Made by a program: the position numbers and the translations under genes. Positions 37,101 through 49,600 of a DNA stretch of 64,000 nucleotides are shown piece by piece. This DNA is from Tetrahymena elliotti 4EA (Eukaryota; Ciliophora; Oligohymenophorea; Hymenostomatida; Tetrahymenidae), in contig JH720293.1 of the NCBI GenBank assembly GCA_000231825.2, forward strand, positions 2,046,001 through 2,110,000. Reading direction: 5' to 3'. Position 1 is the stretch's first letter. The number at the start of each line of letters is the position of its first letter. The notes beneath the pieces were generated by a model. The model made no database searches. It saw only the letters and a list, made by a program, of their open reading frames with translations, and had not been told where the DNA came from.

Positions 37101-38772
37101 ACTTCTTGATTAACCTTTAAAAATATTTTAATTAAAAGATTCCAGAAAATTAAAAGTACTAAAAAAAGACATTGAAGACAAATTCTAATAATGGAGAGAT
37201 TAAGATTAAGGCAAAAAAATAATAAGGAAAAAAAAGAGTTTGAGCATAAAAACAAATAGTTTGGCTTCTTCTATTTTAAATTAAATTTAATAATCATCAT
37301 CTCTAAAAAATTTTTAGTTGGATTTTAATTCTTTGAAATAGTTCTTTGATTTATAAAATAAACCAAATATACCTTAAACTGAGAGGATAGAAAAAAAGAA
37401 AAAAAATTAGAGTACAGAAGAAATACCTGAGGAAAATTAGCCTGAATAAAATTAAGCTCTCATAAAAAGACACAACTAATATAATGATTAAAAATCTTCA
37501 ATATTTAAGTCACCATAAATAAAAACTTAAAATGCTTCTGATTTCATTCATATACTAAGAAAAAGTAAAAGAAACCCATCAGAAGTTTTTCATACCAACT
37601 AAAAAGATTAAAATAATTCATTTAATTAAGAGTTAAATTTTGAAAACAATAGTTAGAATACTTATTCTCCCTATTAAACATAACTTGAATTAACTCATCC
37701 TACAGCTATTTAACATTTTTTGAATAACTTGCATATGGAAGCTCATATTCCTATGAAAATAACTTCCAGCACTTAAGAAAAGCCGATAATAACAAATGAA
37801 ACAATAGGTTAAAGTAGAAACGATTCTAATTAGCATCAACATTTTAATATTCGCCCTCTTCTATCTCCTTAAACTAGATAAATAAATGAAAATAAATTTA
37901 GCAAAACAGATTACAAATTTTATAAATTTTAATAGAATTTGCAACGATAAAGTGAATAAATCAATAAAAGGTAAATCTAATCTTCGAAACCTAATAGAAA
38001 GAAAGAATTAGTCTCACCAACTCATTTATAATAATAATAATAATTAATTAGTAACTTAATATGTGAAACTTCTCAACATTAAAATTAATTATAAGACCAG
38101 TTAAATTAAAACAAAAAAAATTAAATGTTTAAATAAAGTAAAACCTTAAATTAAATCAATCAAAATACTTATAGATTTGCAAAAAGTGTTAGTACATTAA
38201 TAACTAATCATTAACATACAAATAACGGCTAAACATCAATTATGGAATTGAACTAAAATTACACAGAATTTACTTAACCTACATTAGCTAATATATAAAC
38301 TTAAATTTAAATTGGTTAGATGTAGAGTCTTTAACATTTAGATCATACTCCTCTAAAGGCTAATAACTAATAGAGTGTAAACTAATTAGTTAAAAGTCCT
38401 TCTTAGCCAACAATTAATTACAATAATGCTCAAAATGAAACACCTAACTAAACTATATAACAAAAAGAAGAAAATAATTTGTAATAAAATAGATAATTTC
38501 TTGTTTCTCCTCTTTAAGGAGTAGTAAGGCAAAGTAATGTTAAAAAGAATTCCCCTTTTAAATCAGTAAGTTCTTTAGAACAAGCTTCAAAATTACCTCC
38601 AACAATCAAAAATTAAAACTTTTTTAAACAAAACAAAAATAAAAAGTTAGTGTTTAAAAGTGTAGATCTAACTCACAGAGATGAAAAAATTCACTCAAAT
38701 CAAATAAAACATAATGAAGTTAATTAACAATTAATAAATTTTTAGTTTATTTAATAATTTAAACCTTTTTGA
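34185..38772 (+). CDS. Cyclic nucleotide-binding domain protein with long Q/N/S-rich tail (2 exons, 1447 aa)
   Basis: Exons 34185-35444 and 35689-38772, 1448 codons. Two cyclic-nucleotide-binding (CNB) folds are recognisable. CNB-A starts near residue 120 (FSKFRFFKQIMRQLSEDLL; RHMYFVLSGRVSILIP) and its phosphate-binding cassette is GNSFGEVALEQRIPRTASA at residues 313-331, with the Glu and Arg that contact the cyclic phosphate. About 130 low-complexity residues (Asn/Ser/Gln) are inserted inside it, between residues 172 and 304. CNB-B starts near residue 395 (NVIYKEGERCQYVYFIKEGE) and has GRMFGEFEG at about 450, with a Lys/Ser-rich insertion before PFRETQAV. The remaining ~950 residues are Gln/Asn/Ser-rich with basic patches. 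There is no kinase, channel or exchange-factor domain. PKA regulatory subunits and CNB scaffolds share the tandem CNB layout; the inhibitor sequence of PKA-R was not seen. Likely a cAMP/cGMP sensor. Confidence 0.87.
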
Positions 38773-39567
38773 TAATTCTTATTTAAAATTTTAATCACAT
38801 ATAAAATTTGCTATGAAATAAATTATCTCAATAATATTTTCAATATGATGGGTAAACAAATAATTTAATAGTTCAATAAAAAAGTGTTTCTTGTTTAAAT
38901 ATATAATTTTACCAGTTAAAAAGATATTAATATTATTATTCATTCATTCATTTTCATTTATTTGAATACATTTTTGCTTGCATTAAAAATTAAATTTATT
39001 TGAATAAACCAATTATTTTTCTTTTAGAATCTTAATAATTAAAACTTAATCCAAAAATCTTACAAAATAAAAAATTTTTTCTGCAAACACAAATTCGAAC
39101 AAGTTAAGCAATTATCAAATTTTTGAGATCAATAATTATAAAAAATGTTTTGAAGATGAATAACTTCTCTTATGAATTTTAAGTTTTGTTTATAATAAAG
39201 AATATTTTATATTTTTATTAAATAAGATATAATTAACAGAATAATGTAATTTATTTAACAAAATAAATAAACAAATAATAGCAATTTATATATATATATA
39301 TATGTATAGTACCCTAGGGTACTGCCCTTATTTATGGGGCTACATAAAAATAGAATACATATTTATAAAAAATAAAATCAAATAAATAAATTATTTAATA
39401 CATTTGGTATGAATTTTAATTAATATAAAATATTAAGCTACAATAAATTATTTACTTATTTTTTCGAATTTCATAATTTAATTTTTTTTAAATATCTATT
39501 TAAGCATAATAAATATCACAATTACCATTTTATGATTTTGAAATAATTTCTTATGTCAACCAACCAA
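38773..39567. other. Convergent intergenic region
   Basis: About 0.8 kb of 3' flanks of two convergent genes. It holds a TA dinucleotide run (39286-39303) directly followed by the GC-rich palindromic element described separately. No gene seen. Confidence 0.6.
39301..39346. repeat. GC-rich palindrome and nested hairpins
   Basis: TATGTA (39301-39306) and TACATA (39341-39346) can close a stem around two hairpins: the perfect 16-bp palindrome AGTACCCTAGGGTACT (39308-39323) and GCCC/GGGC (39324-39327 with 39337-39340) with a 9-nt loop. The element stands out because the surrounding several hundred bases are extremely AT-rich, and it abuts a (TA)n run. Function unknown; it could be a folded RNA, a cruciform-prone site or a remnant of a mobile element. 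Confidence 0.6.
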
Positions 39568-42500
39568 TCACTACATTTTGTCTTAGCTGAATCCTTGATG
39601 ATTCATAACTGGTATTACACGTACACCAGAATTTGAAAAATTATCATGTTAATTTAATTGTAATAATTAGCTTCCTCTAGCAAAAGCTTAATTTGGTATA
39701 TTTAAATCATTATTTAGATTGTTTGCATATTAATTTATTTTCCCAAATGAGTAGTTACCACTCATGATATTTTAAGGAATCATTCCAATATTTGAAGGAC
39801 TTTAAGGTTAAATTTAAGTGTGAACATATTATTATTACTATTAGATTTAGTTTGGCTACTAAGGTAAATTATTTTTCTTATATTATATGTTTTACTGCTG
39901 TGGCTATTGTTGTTATTATTACTATTATTAATACTAAAATTGTGGAAGCGTTTAAGGAGTAAATGAAGCATTCTAAAGTTATTATTATTACTCATTTCCT
40001 TAAAATTTTGTAGGATTATTAAACTCTTATGGATTTTAATTGATATTTAACAGATCATTTTATATTTGCATGGCTCTATTTTTAAGAAAATTTCTAAATT
40101 AAGTTGATTTTAAAATAGCATCTTAAATTGCTTGTTCTTCTGATGCATTCTATTATTAAAATACTGGTGGTTATAATTACTATTGTGGGTTATTATTATT
40201 GTGTAAGTATTTCCCTGGTTAAAGCTTTGGATTTGTAGCCTTTTCAGCACTTTAATTTGTAAGTGGTTATTTTGATGGTATAGTATTCCTAATATTAGGA
40301 CTTAATGATCCTCTGTTGATACTCTATACTCCATTTCCGTTTTTGTATCTCATACTGTATGCATTAACAGCATTTAATCTAGGAGATTTTGCTATATTAC
40401 CATTTATTGGTTAAATTTATTTAGGAGGAGGAGAGGTAGATTAGGCTTTAGGATTTTTCGTTATCTATCTTATCATCCTTACATTTGTAATAGAATCTTT
40501 TTTAGAGCTTATTTCAGACAAAGGCTTTGAACTTAAATCAGAGTTATACCCATTTATAGGAGGAAGTTTTGGTGAGGCTTCTTCTCTCTCAGGAGATTTC
40601 TTTCTGATTATTGCTTACTTAGTTATTCTATATTATTTTTCTAGAATTTCATTTGTTTCATGCTCATCATCTGCATCAATTAAATCGTTTGGATTGAAGT
40701 TATCATCAGTATTTTTTTTATTTTTATTTTGATCTTCTGTCTTATTGACTTAACTGTCTATTACTCTTTTAGGTGCCACTTCTCTTTTAGTCACCTTTTG
40801 AGGTGATAAATTTTATTCAGTTTTCGGTATTTTTTTATTTCCCAAGTTGTTAATTTATTGGTAAGAAAGTTTTTCTAGGTCTGACCAGTTTAATTTACTT
40901 GATTCAGATCCTGACTGACTTGTGTTCTAAGATTATTAACTTTCATTTTTAGGTGATAAAGACCGATTTTAACTCTTAATGCTTTTAGTGCTTGATGAAT
41001 TATCAACAGGAAATTTTTTAATTTTATTGTTGTTATCTTTTGAATTTAATGAAATTTTTAATTTTAACATTTTAGCAATCGCAATGATTTGAGTTTTTTA
41101 ATCAATAAAAACACAATTTTCTTTTATTTCTACGATCTTCAATAAAGAATTAAGAAATTAATTATAATTCATTTACTTTCCTGTGCAATTTCTGTTAAAT
41201 ATCTCAATAATTTAGGCTCCTTAAACTTTTTCATTTTAAATTCCAAATTCCTTAACAAATTTGAAATAGTTGTTAATGTTCATGAAATTCTGTGATTGCT
41301 GTATTTCATCAAAAGTCTACTTCTTACTTTAAGTAGAAAACATAGTTGAATAGTCTTTGAAAACAGAATTGATCTACTGCTGTATGAGAGAAATATCAGT
41401 GTCGCTTAAAATAGTTTGCACTTTCTCATTTTATTGGTCTTCTAATGATTTTTTTTCAAACTTTTTGTACTAAGATTTCAAGAACTAAAGAGTTTGATTA
41501 ATAATATTTTATTATTAGGTATCTATTTATATGCTTTCATTTTGGATTGTTTCCAACTTTTTTATGTTTCCTTCAAGAAGACTTTTTAATCTTGCTTAAG
41601 CAAATGCTGGTTGCTGTGGTTTCTATTATTCCCTAAAAAAATAATTTCAATTAAAATAAAATAAATTTTTTAAACAAAAATAAACTACTTTGATTCGTTC
41701 TCTATTTGAGCAACAACTTACTATTTTGAATTGGTTTGAGTTTTACTTAATGATTCATTTTCTTAATCTTATTAACTTGTATATTCATATTTCACTTAAA
41801 TTTAATCATCTACTCTTATCCAAAATTCAAAGAAATCCATCATATCTTCGATACCTAACTCAAAGTTTTTTTCATCTACTATGACTTTATCACCAAATTT
41901 CCTTACGGTCTTTAAGAATTCTTTAAGCAATGTCTAAAAAAAATGATGTTATTAAAGAAGAATTAAAAATGAAAATTACTGATAAGATTAGAGATATATT
42001 TTTGTTTTTCATAATATTCTGCCTGTTTTACTCTGATTCTATAATAACAAAGTTATCGCTTTCAAAAATTTTATTAATAAATTATTGAAAATCCTAAAAT
42101 TTGATCACACTTTCATTTTATAATTCTTTATAAGTACCCTGCTTTTAGATTTACTTCAAAATTTTATCTGCATTTCTTTAGAAGAAAAGTTAAAATTTTT
42201 CTTTGTTTTCAGCATACCTGAAATTTTCTGGACTTATGGTAGGTTAGTGATTAAGAATTAAATCAATTTTAAAAGACTTATCACTAATCATCATCTTTTT
42301 TGTAGATAATTTGTCATCAATTAAAGAATTCATATTGGTATCATCATATTCTCCCCTTAATTCTTCATCTTATATTGTTTGATTATCTATACGAGTAGAT
42401 TTTAAATATTAATTATTGATAAATAATTAAAATACCAAAATTCATGTTATTAGTAATCACTGAATGTTCTTAAACACTTCTCTAGTCTATATCTAAATGA

Positions 42501-43861
42501 TCCTCTTTCAAAAAATTTATAGTAGAATTTTTTAAAGCTTGCTAGGTTTCTTTAGAGCTTAAATGGTTTTATTCTATCTTTTTATGATTTTTATCTTAAT
42601 TCTTTTATTAGGCAAGTTTTTGATCCTTTTTCTATTATTAATTAGGATTTTTCTATTCTGGTTTTTGAAATTGATCTTTCATTTCTTCATCTATCTATTG
42701 AATGTGGTCTTTATTTTGATTCATGTATTCTTCATAAGTTAAGTTTATTTTTTGTGGTATTATTTCTGCTGTAGATTAGTTTATATCCTATCTACTACTC
42801 ACTGAAACAAAGCTTTATTTATTACATTTCTCTTAGTGGTCTATTTTTAACGTTTCTTTATCCTCAATAGGAGATTCTTTGTTATTTACATGATTTTGTT
42901 TCTTAGATTATTTGCTCACATAATCTAGGTAAGAATTTTGGGATTACTTAACAATAATAGGATCACCTTTTTCATTGAATTCAATGTGGTTCCAGCTTGT
43001 AGGATTTCCATCAATTTCAGATTTTTTCTGTTTTTTCGCTTAATCTCCCTAATGTTTTTAACTAGTAGAATTAACTTTCATTTGTTGATTATTTTAATTT
43101 TAATTTTTAGTTAAGTAATTAGTGTAATTGTTGACTTCCTCTTAAATAACAGTTGGTTACCCTTGCTCATCATATTCTATGTGGTTCCAGCTTTAGGGAT
43201 TTCCATGTATTTCGGATTTTTTATGTTACTTTTCAGTCTTCTAAAAAAATTTATTTTCTTAGCTACTATTTCTACTATGTCTTTCATCTGATTTATGATT
43301 TTCTTAAAAATTGTAGTTTTAGTCACGCAAATATTATTAATCTTAATTATGATTCTCATTTTTTTTATTATTATAACTATTTGAAGTCTACTATTACCTA
43401 CCTAACTAGCTAGAATTTTAAAATTTATTATGATTCTTTTGAGATTGATTGAAATTATTTTGGTGATGGTCTTCATGTTAGTATTATTCATCAAAGTTAT
43501 TTTAGCTGTGGAGTTCCGAGGCATGAATAATATTGCTTTTATTCTCATGTTAGGAAAAATTATAGGATTGGTTTTGATTTCCAAGTTCATGATCATCTCT
43601 ATAATTTTGATCAGAATTTTCATTTTCTTCCAAGTATTATTGACTTTCAGTCATTTCTTGCTAATCAAGGATTTAATTTTCATTCTAATTTAATTTACTC
43701 TCATCTAAATAGTTCGATTGCTTGAAACTTTCATGCTAACCTTCTTTTTTATGATGATCATCTTGGTTTTTTTTTTATAATTTAGAAGACATCTGAGAAT
43801 TATTTTGAGATTATGCATTTTATTAATTCTTGGACTGAAATTTACCAGAGCCTTATTTCAT
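39568..43861 (-). CDS. Q/N-rich protein with duplicated WNHIE motif, unknown function (4 exons, 1380 aa)
   Basis: Exons 42436-43861, 41980-42386, 41689-41933, 39568-41632; 1381 codons ending TAG-TGA. The N-terminal third is Gln/Asn/His/Glu-rich. Two copies of a 21-residue motif, SEI-x-GNP-x-SWNHIE followed by an acidic turn E-x-G-x-P, lie at residues 216-236 (43154-43216) and 281-301 (42959-43021), each preceded by a Lys cluster. Residues about 500-720 look folded and helical (FQDFQQFINKIFESDNFVII; TLLKEFLKTVRKFGDKVIVD; IEDMMDFFEFWIRVDD). A coiled-coil-like part at about 720-800 follows, then a Ser/Pro/Lys-rich and finally Gln-rich tail. No known family recognised, no signal peptide or membrane segment. 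The motif copies are the best handle for finding relatives. Confidence 0.83.
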
Positions 43862-44203
43862 TTTTAGATAGTGGTTTTTAAGCTATTAATTTAAGAAAAT
43901 AACTAAAATTTGATAACAACTTTCTATTTCTTAATTTTTATTTGTTTTTTGTGAATAGAAGTTGTAGCTAGTTGATTAGATTTCTAGTTTAATTGGTTAA
44001 AAACTCTACTTTGAAAAGTAGTTTTACTGAGTTAAATTAAAAACAGAATAAAATGTAATATATCATAAATCAACTAAATTATGTATGATAAAGCTTTTAT
44101 TATTATTTATACATTTATTATATTTTGTTAAACTAATTTTTAAATTATATTAAATATTAAATTTTTATTATTCTTGATTCCATGTATCTTAAGCCACATG
44201 TAT
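43862..44203. other. Short intergenic spacer
   Basis: A 342-base AT-rich gap between two minus-strand genes. A tRNA-like A-box string near 43990 was examined and rejected. Nothing else seen. Confidence 0.5.
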
Positions 44204-46133
44204 TCAGATCATTTGCAGGTGGTTTTCTTAGTATTTAGCTAAAATTTCTATTTATTAAAACCATTTTAATTTGAATTATTAATAATAAATATTAAAATAT
44301 TTAGAAATTATTAAAATTATAATTAAAGTAATTAATAATATTATTAATAATGTTAAGCAGATGCCTATTTATTTAATATTTTGATTTGATTTAAACATTG
44401 ACAAAGTGAGAGAATTTCTTTAAAAGATCAAAATTTTAAGTTTATTGAAAATTACTATCTATTTGAATGAGTAATATTTTCATTCTGAATAATTCAAATT
44501 ATTATTTGGAAATCAAAATGATAAAATAAACAAAAATGAGGGAGATAATTTTTTTAATATGAAAATGAAATTAATAAAATAAAAAAGAGGTTTTTAATAT
44601 TTTAAAACAAATACTTTTTAATTGAAGGCTTTTAGTAACTGAATTAGACCTTTTTGGAGAATTACGACAAGACTGAAAATAATTTTTATTATTTTGATAT
44701 GGAAGTAAATTATTATTAGAGCTTTTTATTGAACTTTGGTTTGTATGAACTGAAGAAAAATAATTTGATTATCTCCTTCTAAGAATATTGTTACTTTCAG
44801 ATTTTTCAATACTTGAATTTAAAGATTAATTGCTTTTTGGAGATTTTGAAGAATTTTAGACGTATACATGATTTTTTTCTTCAAACTCCTTTTTAATCTA
44901 AGGATACTACTCCCCAAATTAAAATATATTATGAAAATAAGAATTTTGAAGCATTTTATTTTATTGTAATGTTAACATTTTACTACTTGAAAGTCTCTTA
45001 ACAAGTTATTTTTCTGTTTATTGTAATTTATTCAATTCTTATTATTTTTCATTAATTAGATATTTGTGAATAGTTAGCTTTTGTTCATATGATTTTTTAT
45101 AATCCATCTATTTTTATTCTTTAAATTTCTCTATTGCTTCATGACTTTTATTTAATTATTCTTTTACTTTTAATACTTTTTCTCTTTATGTTTGATTAAG
45201 CTATTCTAATTCCTTCTATCTCCTCTCTTCATGCTCTTTTGTTCTTAAACGAACTTAAGCTCCTTCTTTTATCATTTTTTCTTTTAGCTTCTATTTTGAT
45301 TCAATTAAGTTTGAAGAAATTTATTCTCTTAATTATTTGGCATTTTCATTTCTTATGCTAATTTTCATCTTTTCTTAATCATCAATATCTTGCTTCTATT
45401 TAAAAGTTAAAATAATTATAAAATAATATGAATCTATTTTCATAATTTTGTAAATAAAAATTATATTTTGCAGCTTTTTTTTTATTTAAAAAAAAATAAA
45501 AAATATTACAATTAATTCTTCTTCAAACATACGCCTTTTTGTTGAATATACTCCAAAAGTAGTCGTTTTAGAATCCTATCTTATCCTTCTTAAAGTATCT
45601 TCATGCTACTTTAAAATATTAATTCTCTTCTTCATACTTATTTACTAATCATAGCTCTACTTTAGCTTGCTTCTTTCTTATCGAAGCAAATCAATGTAAT
45701 TGCTTTTATTTGATAATATACTATCTTAGTTTTTTTAAGTGCTTTGATCTATATTTTAGACCATTAATGATTTATTATTTTCACATTCATTTGTAGACAG
45801 ATTTTATTGCTCTTCTTATGACTAGATAGACACATCTAACTAATTTTAGTTTTAAGGTTATCTTACCAGTTATTTTTATTATTGGGTATCTTTTGAAATT
45901 TCATCTTGCTTATAAGCTGGAAAGTATATGTTTAATTTGTCATCTTTTTGCTCGAATATAAATTGGTTTGGATGAAATTGCTTGTTTTTAATTTTTTCTG
46001 TTGATTTACATCTATATTTTCTGTATCCATACACTTTTTTTAAATGTTGCAAGAAAATTTCTTATTTTGAAAGTTCTTCATCTATTTGAGACAAATCTTC
46101 GCACTGTTTAGAAGGCTTATTCAATTCTTACAT
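44204..46133 (-). CDS. Coiled-coil protein, unknown function (3 exons, ~479 aa)
   Basis: Exons 45510-46133, 44615-45395 and a proposed tiny last exon 44204-44238; 480 codons. The first ~210 residues are hydrophilic with a Lys/Tyr/Arg segment (HLKKVYGYRKYRCKS) and end in a basic stretch (DTLRRIRQDSKTTTFGVYST). Residues about 210-380 are a long coiled coil of Lys/Glu/Gln heptads (KQLREQISSNLIESKQKLKE; EHEERRQKELEQLNQTQREK). The C-terminus is Ser/Asn-rich with basic and SPK motifs (NSPKRSNSVTKS), possible phosphorylation sites. The 3' end is weak: without the last intron the frame stays open to 44072 through non-coding-like AT-rich sequence. The composition fits a cytoskeletal or basal-body protein, but no family was recognised. 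Confidence 0.7.
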
Positions 46134-46654
46134 TTAGATAGATATTTTATTTTTGAAAGTTTTTTGTTTTTTTTAATTAATTTATGAACAAAGGAAATAA
46201 ATATTTAGGATGTAAGTAATTATTCTGGTAATCTCACCATAAAATTAATAATAATTAAAACTAAAAATTTGCAATACCACAAAAAAAATTTATTTACAAA
46301 GTAAAATTAGCTTTATTTTATTCCTTAAGATTTAATAATTACTATTCAGTTTTTTTCTCTTTAGTTTACACATGAATTAAAAAATCAATAATTAATCTTT
46401 TAATTTCAATATTTATTTAATCATTAAATAAATTAAGTATTTTTATTTTAAATGTATCACTTGCTATCAGAAATTGATAATAGAAATTAATTAAATAAGT
46501 AGATAAGATAAAAAGATTTTTTTATTTGGAATAATTTATGTAAAATTAATTTTTATATCTTATAAAAATAAAACTAAGTATGACATAATATAATACTAAA
46601 TGTGTTTAAATTAATGAATTTTTTGTATTGTTAGTCAATACATTAATAATTAAA
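46134..46654. other. Intergenic, small hairpin
   Basis: About 0.5 kb. Just beyond the FARAT stop is a 6-bp hairpin, GTATTG/CAATAC (46625-46630 with 46636-46641, 5-nt loop), in the putative 3' UTR. Otherwise AT-rich with nothing recognised. Confidence 0.5.
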
Positions 46655-49600
46655 TCATAATCTGGCTAAGATTGGATATTCTGAAAGTAAGGTACGCTTA
46701 GCAAGTTCACTAACAGATCCACTCTAAGAGAATCCTTTCTTGAGGAATTTCTATATGTGTGTTTCTATTTCGTTGAGCTTTTCTTCATTAACTAAGAGAA
46801 GAATGTTTTCTTCAGCACCAGTTTTGTCAGCATCAGTGTAAGTACGGATGAGTTTGAAATGTTTGTATTTTTAAATAGCGTTTTTAATTGTATCAAGAGA
46901 GCAGCTTTCATGGTGAGAAATTATTCTTTCATCATGCATGTTTTCAGTAAACCATTAAGCTTAAGACAAGAACTTCTTTAATGGCATAAATTTAGTCTTG
47001 CTTTGAGAAAGTGTATAGAAATTCAAAAGAACTGACCAGTAGCTTTCGACAAGGGGATAAATAAGGGAGCTATAGAAGGAAACTTGGTTTTCATCAATAA
47101 TACAGATTTTACCAGTTTCATTAATTTTAATAACCTTGAATTCAATCATTTTAGCAAGTAAAGTATTTTGGAATTATTCAAGAGTTTTAGGAACGTTGGG
47201 TAAGACATATTCACGTTCAAATAACTCAATAAGGAATGAAGATTCTTCCCAAATTCTTTCAAGAGAAACTCCTTCCTTAAAAGCAACATTAGGTCCGAAA
47301 GCTGAGAGAGCAGCACAGACAATTGCTTCCAATATAAAAATGTGAACAATTTAATTACGATAGTAAGAAAGCATTAAGACATTTTTATATTCTGTATCAG
47401 AAGTAACTTCAAGTTCAAAGACGTTTTTCTTTGTTTTAAGTAAGATTCCTTCAAGTAAATTCATAGAAGATCTAGTGGCAATCATAGAGCCAGAAACATC
47501 AGGGGTAAAAGCTAAAATACCTCCTCTTTCTACGATTCTTTAACTTACCCAATGTACTTTATTAATAAGCTTATCTTCAGTGATACCTTTTCTTGATTAG
47601 AGCATGATGGCTGAAACAATACCTGTTGGCATGCAGACTAAAGCATCTGTTAACTTGTATTCAATTTTATAAGAAAGATCTTCAATAATGCTTTTTCTTT
47701 AAGTACGATTAGTTAAATCAGCAGTAGGATAATTTGTGCTTAAATATTATTTAATACTGACAGGTTCGCAAATATTTATTTGGATTCTACCAAAATTCAT
47801 GCTAAGAGTTTTGATAGCTTTAATTAAACGGGGCAAGGATTCTTTAACCTTTTCTTCACCTAATAATTCATAAGGGAAAGTGTCTCCTTCTAACACCTTG
47901 TCATAATTTAATGTAATTGGAACAATTTTAGCATCAGGAATTTTAGCATCAAAGACAGCATCAGCAACTATACCCATGATACCAAACTTGGGATGAAGCA
48001 TTTTACCACTTCTTGATCTTGTTCCTAAATTATTTTTAAATTAAAAATTAATAATTAAAGAGGCAATTTAGAAATAAAAATATCAACCTTCAACAAAGAA
48101 TTCAAGCATGCAGTCATCCATTAATAATCTTTAAACGTACTCATAGAAGATAGCCTTGTACAAAGGATTTTCTTTTTGGTTACGCTTGGTGAAGAAAGCT
48201 CCACAAGCTCTAAGGATATGATGTACAATAGTTACATTCAAGAAATCTTCAGCAGCAGCAATATGTGGGCATTGCATTTTATAGGCGAAGAAAATGTAAG
48301 AAACAAGAAGGAAATCAATATATGATCTATGGGTAGGAATCATAATAAGGGGTCCATCTTTTTTCACATTGTGATTGGCAAGAGCTTTGAGATGAGTATC
48401 ATCAATAACTACTTTTTCATAAATTTATTTAAAGACCTTGTGTAAGAACCAAGCCATCATTCTCAAAGTTGACATCTTATAATTTGAGATCATTTCTTTG
48501 ATAATGGCATGAGCTTCTTTGTTTACACTATCTACAAGTCCTTATGAGAAACCTTGCTTTTTAGTCTATTATTCAATAACCAAAGAAATAGCATCCTAAA
48601 CTGCTGAAGAGTTAAATAAGAGGGATTTGTATTCATCATATGAGCGAGGTTTAAATGATTTTCCTGAGCTAAGAGCCCAGTTAATATCAGAGAAGTATGG
48701 GTATTTAGCTTTGTTGTTAATCTTTAAAATATCATTTTTGTCAGAAACAGGAGGTTCAACTTTTTCATTAAGGATAAATCTGTGCATACCCCAGTTAAAC
48801 ATCAAAATATAGTTATCCCAGTTAATGCCAGCAACATCCAAATAAAAGAGATTCTTTTCATTTTCATCTAACTAATCAATCATTTTTTCAATTTTTCTGC
48901 TATCAAAAATCCATTCATTTGAGGCAAAATGACTAAAAGTAGCACTTACTGATTCGGCTTTGTAAATAATCTAATATTTTATAAAGATTTGTTGATTAAT
49001 TAATTACTTGCTAGTTTATGCTTGTTAATTTATTTATTGTTAGATTATAGAAATTCAATTATTAAAGTAGGAGTAGAATAAATTAATAAAAATAGTAGTT
49101 CCAACTTTATAATTAAATAAATATCTATTTGGCTAATTAGCGGCTAAATTAAATAAAATTTTTCAATTTTGTAATTTAATTCAGATTGTTGTAACAAATT
49201 TTTTTTAAACTATTAATTTAGTTTTTTACCTTCAAGTAACGATTGGCATTCTTCTTCATGTTTTCACTACCAACAAAATTTGATAGCTTTAGATAAGCGA
49301 GTGCAGGAATACGACGCATTATTTATCTGAATCTAAGGAGTCTCTCATCTTTAATCAACTAAGCTTCACAGCTACCCAAACGCTTCTCAGGAGGATTAGC
49401 TTACCAATACTATACAGTGTTTCTTTCAGAAACTTCCCAAAGCATAGGATTTCTGCTGGAAGTAGATGCATTGAATACTGATAAATCTCTAAGATTAGCA
49501 CACAAGGCACCAGTAACTATAACTTAGTCAGAAACAACATCAACAGGAACGACATCACCAATAGCGTTACGATTAGCATGGATATACTTAAGCATGCCAA

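Noticed and set aside
43177..43693. Overlapping standard-code ORFs on both strands
   Set aside because: They are other frames of the Q/N-rich WNHIE-motif gene; hydrophobic Ile/Met runs are complements of Asn codons.
43975..44040. tRNA-like string (A-box match TAGTTTAATTGG followed by a hairpin CTACT/AGTAG)
   Set aside because: No B-box GGTTCGANNCC, the loop is 6 not 7 nt with the full stem, and no acceptor stem pairs; chance in AT-rich DNA.
44207..44614. Read-through extension of the coiled-coil gene to 44072
   Set aside because: The open frame encodes Ile/Asn/Phe-rich sequence typical of non-coding AT-rich DNA with only one stop codon in use.
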